Of a DNA stretch of 64,000 nucleotides, positions 23,973 to 32,977 are shown piece after piece; the stretch's first letter is position 1; each line of letters begins with the position of its first letter. The position numbers and the translations under genes are program-made. The stretch lies in assembly GCF_041200175.1 (NCBI RefSeq), contig NZ_CP165727.1:5645501-5709500 (forward strand), given 5' to 3'. The notes under the pieces are model-generated. The model did not search any database and was not told where the DNA came from. It saw only the letters and a program-made list of their open reading frames with translations. The DNA is from Streptomyces sp. R33. Its GTDB lineage: Bacteria > Actinomycetota > Actinomycetes > Streptomycetales > Streptomycetaceae.

Positions 23973-25133
23973 ATGATGGAAGGCATGCACGTCCCGCCCG
24001 TCGCCCCGGCGCTCCGCCGGGCCGCGGCCACCGGCCGCCGGCTCGCCGAGAGCTGGGCCGGGTCTCCCCGGGCGCTTGACGTGCTCACCGCACTCAGCTG
24101 CCTCGGCCTGATGGCACTGGACCTGCCGGGCCTGGCCGCCGCGGACAACTCGCTCAGCGGCCCGATGGCGGCCGTCGTGCTCACCGCCGGGTGCTCGAGC
24201 CTGGTGGTGCGCCGCCGGGCGCCCTGGGTCTCGTACCTCACCGCGCTGCTCTTCATCGGCTGGCTGCACGAGCTGACGCTGATCCAGTTCGCGCTCTACT
24301 CGGTCGGCCGCTACCGGGGGCGCCGGCCCGCGGTCCTCGCCACCCTGGGGTACATCGCCTTCTCGCTGATCGTCTTCAGCGTCCCGGGCTGGCCCGAGCC
24401 GCAGGCCCAGTCGCTCAGCTCGTTCCTGAGCCTGGTCGTGCCGATCGGGGTGCTCGCCTCGGCCGTCGGCATCGCCGCCTACCGGCACGACCTGGTGCGC
24501 GAGCTGGCCGCCCGGCGGGCCGAATCGGCCGTCCTGCAGGCGGTCCAGCAGGAGCGCACCTCGGTCGCCCGCGACGTCCACGACTTCGTCGGCCGGGAGC
24601 TGACGCTGCTGACGGTGCGCTCCGAGGTGCTGTCGGTGCGGGCGCGCCAGTCGGCGCACGCCAAGGACTTCGAGGAGCTGGCCGACACCGCGCGCCGGGC
24701 CCATCTGGTGCTCAACGAGATCATCGTCCAGCGCGGGGAGCGGGCCGCCACCCCGGGAGTGGACGGGCTGCCGGCCCTCGCGGAGGAGAGCGGGCGGGCC
24801 GGTTCGCCCGTGCGGCTGGCGCTGGATCCGCAGGTGCACGGGCTGTCGCCGCTGCGGCAGGCCGCGGTGTACCGGGTGGTGCAGGAGTGCCTGACCAACG
24901 CGGCCAAGCACGCCGGCGGGGAGACCGTCGACGTGTCGATCGAGGCGGACGGGCCGCAGCTGCGGATCGCGGTCAGCAACGGCCTGCCCGCCCGTACGCC
25001 GACGCGCGCGGCGGTCTCGGCCGGCTCGGGCACGGCGAGCATGTCCGAGCGCGTGCGCAGCCTGGGCGGAACCCTGACGGCGACGCGCGCGGAGGGCTCG
25101 TACACGGTGGTGGCCACCCTCCCGCGCGGATAG
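23973..25133 (+). CDS. Orphan sensor histidine kinase (HisKA_3 / NarL-partner class)
   Basis: A 386-residue membrane kinase with about five hydrophobic segments (residues 35-175), a HisKA_3 dimerisation helix (QQERTSVARDVHDFVG, phospho-acceptor His in VHD), an N box (QECLTNAAKHAGG) and a G box (GSGTASMSERVRSLGG). The family phosphorylates LuxR-type response regulators. No response regulator gene lies next to it, so it is an orphan here. The start is uncertain: ATG 23973, 23976 and 23985 are in frame; none has a perfect ribosome binding site. It may control the adjacent polysaccharide genes, but this is speculation. Confidence 0.85.
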   Translation: MMEGMHVPPVAPALRRAAATGRRLAESWAGSPRALDVLTALSCLGLMALDLPGLAAADNSLSGPMAAVVLTAGCSSLVVRRRAPWVSYLTALLFIGWLHELTLIQFALYSVGRYRGRRPAVLATLGYIAFSLIVFSVPGWPEPQAQSLSSFLSLVVPIGVLASAVGIAAYRHDLVRELAARRAESAVLQAVQQERTSVARDVHDFVGRELTLLTVRSEVLSVRARQSAHAKDFEELADTARRAHLVLNEIIVQRGERAATPGVDGLPALAEESGRAGSPVRLALDPQVHGLSPLRQAAVYRVVQECLTNAAKHAGGETVDVSIEADGPQLRIAVSNGLPARTPTRAAVSAGSGTASMSERVRSLGGTLTATRAEGSYTVVATLPRG

Positions 25134-25145
25134 CCGGGGACGGCC

Positions 25146-25196
25146 GCGGGCAGGTACTGCCGGCCTGGGGCATTTGTTCCCCTGTCTCCTGCCCGC
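25146..25196 (+). terminator. Nested hairpin after the histidine kinase gene
   Basis: Outer arms GCGGGCAGG / CCTGCCCGC enclose an inner GGGG-catttgtt-CCCC hairpin. It lies just after the kinase stop and upstream of the folC promoter, and most likely ends the kinase transcript. Confidence 0.6.
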
Positions 25197-25278
25197 AAGG
25201 CCTGCATGACGATCAGGTCGCACCGGGCGCCGAACGTCCCGAAACGGCCGGGTCGAAAGTCCCCGGGCTCCCCGTCCG

Positions 25279-25284
25279 TAGACT
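25279..25284 (+). promoter_or_regulatory. -10 box (TAGACT) of leaderless folC promoter
   Basis: TAGACT, 6 nt, GTG at 25291. No ribosome binding site. Confidence 0.55.
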
Positions 25285-25290
25285 GGCCCC

Positions 25291-26820
25291 GTGAGTGAGC
25301 AGCAGCCCGAGAACAACGGACCCGACGACCGCGACGAGACCTCCGATCTCTTCGAACGGATCGTGGCCGAAGAGTCCGACCGCGACCCCGACCTGGCGGT
25401 GATCGAGGCCGGCAGCCGCACCCTGCGCGCCCAGGCCGGTCCGCCCCAGGGCGACCCGGTCTCCGCGCACCCCCTCGACCCGGAGGTCGCGAGGGCACTG
25501 CAGGAGGTGGAGCAGGAGCTCGCCACCCGCTGGGGCGAGACCAAGCTGGAGCCGTCCGTCACCCGGATCGCCGCACTGATGGACGTCCTCGGCGAACCGC
25601 AGCGCGCGTACCCCTCCATCCACGTCACCGGCACCAACGGCAAGACCAGCACCGCCCGCATGATCGAGGCCCTGCTGAACGCCTTCGAGCTGCGCACCGG
25701 CCGCTACACCAGCCCGCACGTGCAGTCGGTCACCGAGCGGATCAGCCTGGACGGGGCGCCGATCAGCGCCGAGCGCTTCATCGAGACGTACTACGACATC
25801 AAGCCGTACGTGGAGATGGTCGACGCCTCCGAGGAGTTCCGGCTGTCCTTCTTCGAGGTGCTCACCGGCATGGCGTACGCGGCCTTCGCGGACGCCCCCG
25901 TCGACGCGGCCGTCGTCGAGGTCGGCATGGGCGGCACCTGGGACGCGACGAACGTGATCGACGGCTCGGTCGCGGTGATCACCCCGATCAGCCTGGACCA
26001 CACCGACCGCCTCGGCGCCACGCCCGGCGAGATCGCCCAGGAGAAGGGCGGCGTCATCAAGCAGGACGCCACCGTGATCCTGGCGCAGCAGCCGGTGGAC
26101 GCGGCGCAGGTGCTGCTCAAGAAGGCCGTCGAGGTCGACGCGACGGTGGCCCGCGAGGGCATGGAGTTCGGCGTCGTCGCGCGCGAGGTGGCGGTCGGCG
26201 GGCAGATGCTGACGCTGCGCGGCGTGGGCGGCGAGTACGACGGCATCTTCCTGCCGCTGTACGGGGCGCACATGGCGCACAACGCGGCGGTCGCGCTGGC
26301 GGCGGTCGAGGCCTTCTTCGGCGTCGGCGCGGAGCAGTCGCGGGAGCTGGACCTGGAGACCGTGCGCAGGGCCTTCGCCTCGGTGACCTCGCCGGGCCGG
26401 ATGGAGGTCGTGCGGCGCAGCCCGACGGTGGTCCTGGACGCGGCGCACAACCCGGCGGGCGCGCAGGTCACGGCGGAAGCGGTGACCGAGGCCTTCGGCT
26501 TCAGCCGGCTGATCGGCGTCATGGCCGCGAGCGAGGGCAAGGACGTCAAGGGGGTCCTGGAGGCCTTCGAGCCGATCTTCGCGGAGGTCGTCGTCACGGA
26601 GAACTCCAGCCACCGGGCGATGTCCGCGGACGAGCTGGCGGCGGTCGCGGTCGAGGTCTTCGGGCCCGACCGGGTGCAGGTGGAGCCGCGGCTGGACGAC
26701 GCCCTGGAGGCGGCGATCACCCTCGCGGAGGAAGAGGCCGAATACGGAGGGGCCGGGGTCCTGGTGACCGGTTCCGTGATCACGGTGGGCGAGGCCCGCC
26801 TGCTGCTGAAGAGGGGCTGA
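25291..26820 (+). CDS. folC: Bifunctional folylpolyglutamate / dihydrofolate synthase
   Basis: A 509-residue Mur-ligase-type enzyme. The P-loop is HVTGTNGKTST, followed by SPHVQSVTERI, VEVGMGGTWDATN, the H-T-D of ISLDHTDRLG and VLDAAHNPAGA at the start of the C-terminal domain. An extension of ~75 acidic residues precedes the usual start of the fold, a feature of actinobacterial FolC. It adds glutamate to dihydropteroate and to folates. Forms an operon with the DUF4233 gene (3 nt apart) and probably ndk. Confidence 0.97.
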   Translation: MSEQQPENNGPDDRDETSDLFERIVAEESDRDPDLAVIEAGSRTLRAQAGPPQGDPVSAHPLDPEVARALQEVEQELATRWGETKLEPSVTRIAALMDVLGEPQRAYPSIHVTGTNGKTSTARMIEALLNAFELRTGRYTSPHVQSVTERISLDGAPISAERFIETYYDIKPYVEMVDASEEFRLSFFEVLTGMAYAAFADAPVDAAVVEVGMGGTWDATNVIDGSVAVITPISLDHTDRLGATPGEIAQEKGGVIKQDATVILAQQPVDAAQVLLKKAVEVDATVAREGMEFGVVAREVAVGGQMLTLRGVGGEYDGIFLPLYGAHMAHNAAVALAAVEAFFGVGAEQSRELDLETVRRAFASVTSPGRMEVVRRSPTVVLDAAHNPAGAQVTAEAVTEAFGFSRLIGVMAASEGKDVKGVLEAFEPIFAEVVVTENSSHRAMSADELAAVAVEVFGPDRVQVEPRLDDALEAAITLAEEEAEYGGAGVLVTGSVITVGEARLLLKRG

Positions 26821-26823
26821 GGG

Positions 26824-27168
26824 ATGCGCACGCTGTGTGCTTCGACGCTGATCGGCGAGTTCTTCGTGATCGGTTTCGCGGGGCTGGTCGCCATGAAGAA
26901 CCCGGATCTGACCCAGGCCACGGTCTGGACGGTGTGCGGGGTCGCCATGCTGCTGTCGGTGCTGCTGTGCGGGATGCTGTCGCGCCCGGGCGCGGTGCAG
27001 ATCGGCTGGGCCCTGCAGATCGGCCTGATCCTGAGCGGGTTCGTCGTCCCGATGATGTTCTTCCTCGGTGCGGTGTTCGCGGGGCTGTGGTGGTGCTCGG
27101 TGCACTACGGCGGCAAGATCGACGCGATCAAGGCCCGCTGGGCCGCGCAGAGCGAGGCGCAGGCCTGA
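26824..27168 (+). CDS. DUF4233 four-helix membrane protein
   Basis: A 114-residue protein with about four TM helices (GEFFVIGFAGLVAM, WTVCGVAMLLSVLLCGML, WALQIGLILSGFVVP, MMFFLGAVFAGLWW) and a polar C-terminal tail. It follows folC by 3 nt, an arrangement conserved in actinobacteria (folC-DUF4233-ndk). Function unknown. Confidence 0.85.
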   Translation: MRTLCASTLIGEFFVIGFAGLVAMKNPDLTQATVWTVCGVAMLLSVLLCGMLSRPGAVQIGWALQIGLILSGFVVPMMFFLGAVFAGLWWCSVHYGGKIDAIKARWAAQSEAQA

Positions 27169-27243
27169 CGGGCCCGTGCGCCCGCCGTGCCCGGCCCCTG
27201 TAGCCTCGGGTAACCGCACCCGTTTGCCGCAAGGAGTTACAAC

Positions 27244-27657
27244 ATGACCCAGCGCACGCTCGTCCTGCTCAAGCCGGACGCGGTCAGGCGTGGCCTGGTG
27301 GGCGAGATCATCGGCCGCATCGAGCGCAAGGCCGGCTGGAGCATCCCGGCGCTGGAGCTGCGTACGCTCGACCGGAGCATCCTGGAGCAGCACTACGCCG
27401 AGCACGTGGGTCGCCCGTTCTACGAGCCCCTCATGGGCTTCATGGCGAGCGGCCCGGTCGTGGTCCTCGTGGTGGAAGGGGAACGCGTGATCGAGGGTGT
27501 CCGCCAGCTGGCCGGACCCACTGACCCGATCGCCGCGGCGCCCGGCTCCATCCGGGGGGACTTCGGCACCATCACCCGGGAGAACCTCATCCACGCCTCG
27601 GACTCCGAGGAGTCCGCCGAGCGCGAGCTGAAGCTGTTCTTCCCCACCCTCGGATGA
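27244..27657 (+). CDS. ndk: Nucleoside diphosphate kinase
   Basis: A 137-residue NDK. TLVLLKPDAVRRGLVGEII opens the fold, the active-site segment is ENLIHASDS with the phospho-accepting His, and RGDFG binds the nucleotide. Balances NTP pools by transferring phosphate from ATP. AAGGAG precedes ATG 27244 by 7 nt. The length is normal. A stable terminator follows. Confidence 0.97.
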   Translation: MTQRTLVLLKPDAVRRGLVGEIIGRIERKAGWSIPALELRTLDRSILEQHYAEHVGRPFYEPLMGFMASGPVVVLVVEGERVIEGVRQLAGPTDPIAAAPGSIRGDFGTITRENLIHASDSEESAERELKLFFPTLG

Positions 27658-27700
27658 GTCCTTCCTGACGTAACATCAGCCGAATAGCGCTCATGACCTG

Positions 27701-27727
27701 GGGCGACCGAAGTAATTTCGGTCGCCC
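27701..27727 (+). terminator. ndk operon terminator
   Basis: GGGCGACCGAA / GTAAT / TTCGGTCGCCC gives a perfect 11-bp stem with T residues after it. The remaining ~220 bp up to mreB holds the mreB promoter region; I see no further gene. Confidence 0.85.
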
Positions 27728-27950
27728 TTCGGTATTGCCGGGCACTTGCGGGAACGCATGGGCAGGACACGTCGTCACCACTAAGGGGGCGGGTTTCCGT
27801 TCCGGCGGGATTGCCGGAGTCCCGTCGCGCGGTGTTCATACTTGCGGCACTACGATGGGGCCTCCACCCACACACCCACCTCGCCGACCTGACAGCAGCC
27901 GCTATCAACTGGAAGGCCAGACGCTCCTCATGGGGAACAAGGGGAACAAC

Positions 27951-28970
27951 ATGTCGTTCATCGGCCGTGACATGGCGATCGACCTCGGGACCGCCAACAC
28001 GCTGGTGTACGTGAGGGGCCGGGGGATCGTCCTGAACGAGCCGTCCGTGGTCGCCATCAACACGAACACCGGCGGCATCCTGGCGGTCGGCTCCGAGGCG
28101 AAGAAGATGATCGGGCGGACGCCCGGCAACATCGTCGCCGTAAGGCCCCTCAAGGACGGCGTGATCGCCGACTTCGAGATCACCGAGCGTATGCTCCGGT
28201 ACTTCATCCTCAAGATCCACAAGCGCCGCTACCTGGCCCGTCCGCGCGTCGTGGTCTGCGTTCCCTCCGGCATCACGGGAGTGGAGCGGCGCGCCGTCAT
28301 CGAGGCGTCCACGCAGGCCGGCGCCCGCCAGGTGCACATCATCGAGGAGCCCATGGCCGCCGCCATCGGCTCGGGCCTGCCCGTCCACGAGGCCACCGGC
28401 AACATGGTCGTGGACATCGGCGGCGGCACCACCGAGGTCGCCGTCATCTCCCTCGGCGGAATCGTCACGGCGCAGTCCATCCGGGTGGCCGGCGACGAGC
28501 TCGACAACGCGATCATCCAGCACATCAAGAAGGAGTACTCCCTCCTCCTCGGTGAGCGGACCGCGGAGCAGATCAAGATCACCATCGGGTCGGCCTACGA
28601 CCTCGACAAGGACGAGCACACCGAGATCCGCGGCCGGGACCTGGTCTCCGGACTCCCCAAGACGGTCGTGATCTCCGCAGCCGAGGTCCGCAAGGCCATC
28701 GAGGAGCCGGTCAACGCCATTGTCGACGCGGTCAAGACGACCCTCGACAAGTGCCCGCCGGAGCTCTCCGGCGACATCATGGACCGCGGCATCGTCCTGA
28801 CCGGCGGCGGCGCCCTGCTGCGCGGGCTCGACGAGCGGCTGCGCCGCGAGACGGGCATGCCGATCCACATCGCCGAGGACCCGCTCGACTCCGTGGCGCT
28901 CGGCTCCGGCAAGTGCGTGGAGGAGTTCGAGGCGCTCCAGCAGGTCCTGGACGCCCAGCCCCGGCGCTGA
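27951..28970 (+). CDS. mreB: Rod-shape / spore-wall actin homologue MreB
   Basis: A 339-residue actin-fold protein: phosphate-1 loop AIDLGTANTLVY, connect-1 EEPMAAAIGSGL, phosphate-2 VVDIGGGTTEVAV, adenosine loop LTGGGALLRGL. I start at ATG 27951 because AAGGGG lies 6 nt upstream; ATG 27930 would add seven residues. In Streptomyces MreB is needed for the thick spore wall rather than vegetative tip growth. It heads the mreB-mreC-mreD-mrdA-rodA cluster. Confidence 0.97.
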   Translation: MSFIGRDMAIDLGTANTLVYVRGRGIVLNEPSVVAINTNTGGILAVGSEAKKMIGRTPGNIVAVRPLKDGVIADFEITERMLRYFILKIHKRRYLARPRVVVCVPSGITGVERRAVIEASTQAGARQVHIIEEPMAAAIGSGLPVHEATGNMVVDIGGGTTEVAVISLGGIVTAQSIRVAGDELDNAIIQHIKKEYSLLLGERTAEQIKITIGSAYDLDKDEHTEIRGRDLVSGLPKTVVISAAEVRKAIEEPVNAIVDAVKTTLDKCPPELSGDIMDRGIVLTGGGALLRGLDERLRRETGMPIHIAEDPLDSVALGSGKCVEEFEALQQVLDAQPRR

Positions 28971-28976
28971 TAAAGA

Positions 28977-29046
28977 CCCCCGACCGGGGGCCATGCGGAA
29001 CACAAGGATCCGCCGTACGGGTGCTGCCGCGCCCGTGCGGCGGATC
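28977..29046 (+). promoter_or_regulatory. Two tandem hairpins in the mreB-mreC spacer
   Basis: CCCCC-GACC-GGGGG begins 7 nt after the mreB stop. It is followed by a larger hairpin, GATCCGCCGTACGGG / CCCGTGCGGCGGATC (29007-29021 and 29032-29046), 15-bp arms with one G-U pair and then GTTGATATACAG. Likely an attenuator or mRNA processing/stability structure that lowers mreC expression relative to mreB. Confidence 0.6.
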
Positions 29047-29097
29047 GTTGATATACAGACGAAGAACATTCCGACGAGGAAGGCACGGCCGCCGCAC

Positions 29098-30048
29098 GTG
29101 AGGGACACACGAGAAAGCCGGCTGCTCCTGGTGCTCCTGATCGCCATCGCGTTCGCATTGATCACGGTGGACATCAGGGCAGGCGAGGAGTCACCGGTCG
29201 ACGGCGCCCGGCAGGCCGCCGCAGCGGTCTTCGGCCCGGTCGAGGAGGGCGTCGCGACCGCGGTCGACCCGGTCGCCAACGCCATAGGCGCGGTACGGGA
29301 CTCCGGAGAGCGCCACAACCGCATCGCCGTGCTGGAGCGCGAGAACGCGGCACTGAAGGCCAAGCTGGGCAGCGACGACCAGACCCGCAGCCGCATCCGC
29401 GAGCTCGACGAGATGCTCAAGCGGGCCGGCGCCGGACAGTACGGCATCAAGGGCGCCGAGGTCATCGCCATAGGAGCGGCCCAGGGCTTCTCCTGGACCG
29501 TCACCATCGACGCCGGCAGCAAGGACGGCATCGAACGCGACATGACCGTCCTCAACGGGGACGGGCTCGTCGGCCGGGTCGCCACCGTCGGCCCCGACAC
29601 CGCCACCGTCGTCCTCGCCAACGACCCCGACTTCACCGTGGGCACCCGCCTGGAGAAGACCGGCGAGCTGGGCTTCGCCACCGGCCAGGGCGACCGCTCC
29701 CTGTCCGTGCAGATGCTCAACGGCAAGGCCAAGGTCAGCCCCGGCGACCGGCTCGTCACGTTCGGCTCCCGCGGCAACAAGCCGTTCGTGCCCGGCGTCC
29801 CGATCGGCGAGGTGGTCAAGGTCGACCCCTCGCGCGGCGACCTGACCCGCACCGTCTGGGTGCGCCCGTTCGTGGGCTTCTCGCGCCTCGACATCGTCGG
29901 CGTCGTCGTCATGCCGCCGCGCGAGGACCCGCGCGACGCCGTCCTGCCCCCCAAGCCCGAGGTGAAGCCAACCCCGACGGTCACCGTCACGGTCACCCCG
30001 TCACCGTCCCCGTCCGCCAGCGTGCCCGGCAAGCCGGCCGACGAGTAG
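29098..30048 (+). CDS. mreC: Rod-shape-determining protein MreC
   Basis: A 316-residue protein with one TM helix (LLLVLLIAIAFALITVD), a coiled coil (ERHNRIAVLERENAALKAKLG) and the beta-rich extracytoplasmic MreC core (DAGSKDGIERDM, LVGRVATVGPDTA). A Pro/Thr/Ser-rich tail with TVTVTVTPSPSPS follows, suited to span cell wall. I choose GTG 29098 on homology of the first residues (RDTRESRLLLVLL); the nearest Shine-Dalgarno-like GAGGAAGG is 15 nt away, so translation may be inefficient or the start may be further upstream at 28993. It links MreB to the wall synthases. Confidence 0.93.
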   Translation: MRDTRESRLLLVLLIAIAFALITVDIRAGEESPVDGARQAAAAVFGPVEEGVATAVDPVANAIGAVRDSGERHNRIAVLERENAALKAKLGSDDQTRSRIRELDEMLKRAGAGQYGIKGAEVIAIGAAQGFSWTVTIDAGSKDGIERDMTVLNGDGLVGRVATVGPDTATVVLANDPDFTVGTRLEKTGELGFATGQGDRSLSVQMLNGKAKVSPGDRLVTFGSRGNKPFVPGVPIGEVVKVDPSRGDLTRTVWVRPFVGFSRLDIVGVVVMPPREDPRDAVLPPKPEVKPTPTVTVTVTPSPSPSASVPGKPADE

Positions 30049-30060
30049 GAGCTGACCCTC

Positions 30061-30765
30061 ATGCGCTTCAACCGGATCCTGCTCTCGGCCACGCTCGTCG
30101 TGGTCGCCCTCGTCGTCCAGGTCTCCGTCCTGGGCCGGCTGCAACTGCCCGGCGCCGTACCCGACCTGGTCCTGCTCACCGTCGTCGCCCTCGCCCTCGT
30201 GTACGGACACCTCAGCGGCGCGCTCATCGGCTTCGCCGCCGGACTCCTCGCCGACCTGGCCCCGCCCGCCGACCACGCCGCCGGGCGGTACGCGCTCGTC
30301 CTGTGCGTCATCGGGTACGCCGCCGGCCTGGTCCGCCCCGACTCCGGGCGGTTCCGGTCCGCCTGGGGTCCGATGCTGACCGTCGTCGCCGCCGCGATCG
30401 GCTCCACCCTGCTCTACGCGAGCGTGGGCGCCCTCGTCGGCGACACCGCCGCCCGCCACGTGGGCCTGACCGGGCTGCTGTTCACGGCGACCCTCTACGA
30501 CCTGCTGCTCGCCCCGTTCACCGTGCCGTTCATCATGGCGCTGGCCCGGCGCGCCGAGAACGACCCGATGGCCGTCGAGGCGAACGGCGGACAGGCCAAG
30601 ACCGCCGACGTGTCCTCCGGCTGGCTCTCCGGCGGCACCGGCCTGCGCATCGGCAGCCAGCGCGGCGGCCTGCGGCTGAAGACGGCCCGCAGCCGCGCCA
30701 ACAAGGCCGGCCGGATAAAGGGCGTCAAGCCGGTCAAGGGTGTGAAGAGCGTCAAGAAGCTGTGA
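30061..30765 (+). CDS. mreD: Rod-shape-determining protein MreD
   Basis: A 234-residue protein with five to six TM helices in the first 160 residues, matching MreD, and a basic cytoplasmic tail (RIKGVKPVKGVKSVKKL) that is longer than in most MreD proteins. The start follows the mreC stop by 12 nt. It works with MreC in the elongasome/spore wall complex. Confidence 0.93.
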   Translation: MRFNRILLSATLVVVALVVQVSVLGRLQLPGAVPDLVLLTVVALALVYGHLSGALIGFAAGLLADLAPPADHAAGRYALVLCVIGYAAGLVRPDSGRFRSAWGPMLTVVAAAIGSTLLYASVGALVGDTAARHVGLTGLLFTATLYDLLLAPFTVPFIMALARRAENDPMAVEANGGQAKTADVSSGWLSGGTGLRIGSQRGGLRLKTARSRANKAGRIKGVKPVKGVKSVKKL

Positions 30766-30778
30766 GGGAGGAGCAGGC

Positions 30779-32962
30779 GTGACCAACAATCCGGAAACCG
30801 GCCGCACCTCGCGGGTGCACATCCGGCTGATGATGATCCAGGTCCTCGTCTTCTCCACGCTGTTCACCCTCGGCGGCCGGCTCTGGTTCCTCCAGATCCG
30901 CGACGGCGCGGAGTACTACCACGAGGCGAAGAGCAACCACGTCCAGCGGGTCGTCCAGCCGGCCGTGCGCGGCTCGATCCTCGACGCCCGCGGGATCCCG
31001 CTCGCCGACAACGAGACCCGCCTGGTCGTTTCCGCCAGCCGCACCAAGCTCATGAAGATGAAGGACAAGGGCAAGGGCGTCATGACCCGTCTCGCCGACG
31101 TCCTGGACATGAGCCCGAAGGAGGTCATGGAAAAGGTCCGGCTCTGCGACTCCCAGACCCCCGCGCCCTGCTGGAACGGCTCCCCGTACCAGCCGATCCC
31201 GGTCACCCTCGAAGCCACCACGCAGCAGGCGCTGCAGCTGCGCGAACGCCCCGAGGAGTTCCCCGGCATCACCGCGGAGCCCACCGCCGTCCGCCGCTAC
31301 CCGGCCCCCGGCGGGGCCCGCACCGCGCAGGTGCTCGGCTACCTCTCGCCGGTCACCGACGACGAGATCCAGAAGGCCAAGGACACCGACTCGCCGCACC
31401 TGCGCTCCGACCAGGTCGGCCGCTCCGGGATCGAACGCACCTACGACAAGCAGTTGCGCGGCAAGGCGGAAGTCACCTCGTACGAAGTCGACAACCTCGG
31501 CCGGGTCATGGGCCAGACCAAGTCCGATCCGGGCATTGCCGGGGCCACCCTCGTCACCAGCATCGACGCCCGGGTCCAGGCCGTCGCCGAGTACGAGCTC
31601 CAGCAGGCGATGAAGGTGGTCCGCAACGAGACCGACAACATCACCGGCCGCAAGTACGAGGCCGACTCGGGCGCCGTCGTCGTCATGGAGGCCAAGACCG
31701 GCCGGATCGTCGCCATGGCCTCCCAGCCCGACTACGACCCCAACGCCTGGGTCGGCGGCATTTCCGGCAAGGACTACGCCAGGCTCACCAGCAAGGACTC
31801 CAACTACCCGCTGCTGAACCGGGCCATCCAGGGCCAGGCCCCCGCCGGCTCCATCTTCAAGGTGGTGTCGGCGAGCGCCGCCGTGCGGGCCGGCTACGAC
31901 TTCGACGGCAAGTACAACTGCAGCGCCTCCTACAACATGGGCGGCCGGAGCTTCGCGAACTTCGAGTCCAAGGGGCACGGCCCCATCACCCTGGGCGAAG
32001 CCCTCAAGTTCTCGTGCAACACCGTCTTCTACGCCCTCGGGCACAAGGAGTGGCAGCGCGACGGCGGCCTCTCGCCCAAGAAGGACGCCCACGACTGGTT
32101 CTACCGGACCGCCCGGGAGTTCGGACTCGGCGCCGAGACCGGCATCGACCTGCCGAACGAGGTCACCGGCCGTATCCCCGACCGCAAGTGGAAGCAGAGC
32201 TTCTGGAAGGCCAACAAGGACTCCTGGTGCAAGCAGGGCAAGAAGGGCGGCACCTACGTCGAGCAGATCGCCTACGAGAGCTGCCTCGAAGGCAATCAGC
32301 TGAAGGCCTACGACAGCATCAACTTCGCCATCGGGCAGGGCGACGTGCTCGTCACCCCCATCCAGATGGCCACCGCCTACTCCGCGATCAGCAACGGGGG
32401 CACCCTTTACGACCCCACGGTCGGCAAGGCCGTGATCAGCCCCGACGGCAAGCGCGTGGAGATGATCAAGCCGCGGGCGCACGGGAGGCTGCCGATCGAC
32501 GCCAAGACCATCGGCAACCTGGACAAGGGCCTGCGCATGGTCGTCGAGCCCGGCGGCACCGCCGCCTGGCGGTTCACGGGCTGGCCGATGGACAAGATCC
32601 CGATGCACGCCAAGACCGGCACCGCCCAGGTCTACGGCAAGCAGACCACGTCCTGGCTGGCGACCTACACCAAGGACTTCACGATCGTCATGACGATCTC
32701 CCAGGGCGGCACCGGCTCCGGAGCCTCGGGCCCCGCCGTCCGCAACCTCTACAACGCCATCTACGGTCTCGACATGGAGGGCAAGCAGGACCTGAAGAAG
32801 GCCCTGCTGCTGGGACCGGAGACCGAACTGCCCAAGATCGACGCCGACGGCTCCATCGAATCCCCCGAGATCCGGCCGTACGTGCCGCCGTCGCCGGAGG
32901 AGCCGGCCCCCGCGCTCGCCGGGCCGCCCGCCGCGTCTCCGTCTCCCGCACGGCACGACTGA
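30779..32962 (+). CDS. mrdA: Penicillin-binding protein 2 (class B transpeptidase)
   Basis: A 727-residue class B PBP with one N-terminal TM helix (IQVLVFSTLFTLGGRLWFL). The transpeptidase motifs are SIFK (SxxK), SCN (SxN) and KTGTA (KTG). The pedestal domain (PAVRGSILDARGIPLADN) is typical of PBP2. It cross-links peptidoglycan and partners the SEDS glycosyltransferase encoded next. Tail is Pro/Ala-rich. Starts at GTG 30779 with GGGAGGAG upstream. Confidence 0.96.
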   Translation: MTNNPETGRTSRVHIRLMMIQVLVFSTLFTLGGRLWFLQIRDGAEYYHEAKSNHVQRVVQPAVRGSILDARGIPLADNETRLVVSASRTKLMKMKDKGKGVMTRLADVLDMSPKEVMEKVRLCDSQTPAPCWNGSPYQPIPVTLEATTQQALQLRERPEEFPGITAEPTAVRRYPAPGGARTAQVLGYLSPVTDDEIQKAKDTDSPHLRSDQVGRSGIERTYDKQLRGKAEVTSYEVDNLGRVMGQTKSDPGIAGATLVTSIDARVQAVAEYELQQAMKVVRNETDNITGRKYEADSGAVVVMEAKTGRIVAMASQPDYDPNAWVGGISGKDYARLTSKDSNYPLLNRAIQGQAPAGSIFKVVSASAAVRAGYDFDGKYNCSASYNMGGRSFANFESKGHGPITLGEALKFSCNTVFYALGHKEWQRDGGLSPKKDAHDWFYRTAREFGLGAETGIDLPNEVTGRIPDRKWKQSFWKANKDSWCKQGKKGGTYVEQIAYESCLEGNQLKAYDSINFAIGQGDVLVTPIQMATAYSAISNGGTLYDPTVGKAVISPDGKRVEMIKPRAHGRLPIDAKTIGNLDKGLRMVVEPGGTAAWRFTGWPMDKIPMHAKTGTAQVYGKQTTSWLATYTKDFTIVMTISQGGTGSGASGPAVRNLYNAIYGLDMEGKQDLKKALLLGPETELPKIDADGSIESPEIRPYVPPSPEEPAPALAGPPAASPSPARHD

Positions 32963-32977
32963 GGACCGAAAACCGAC

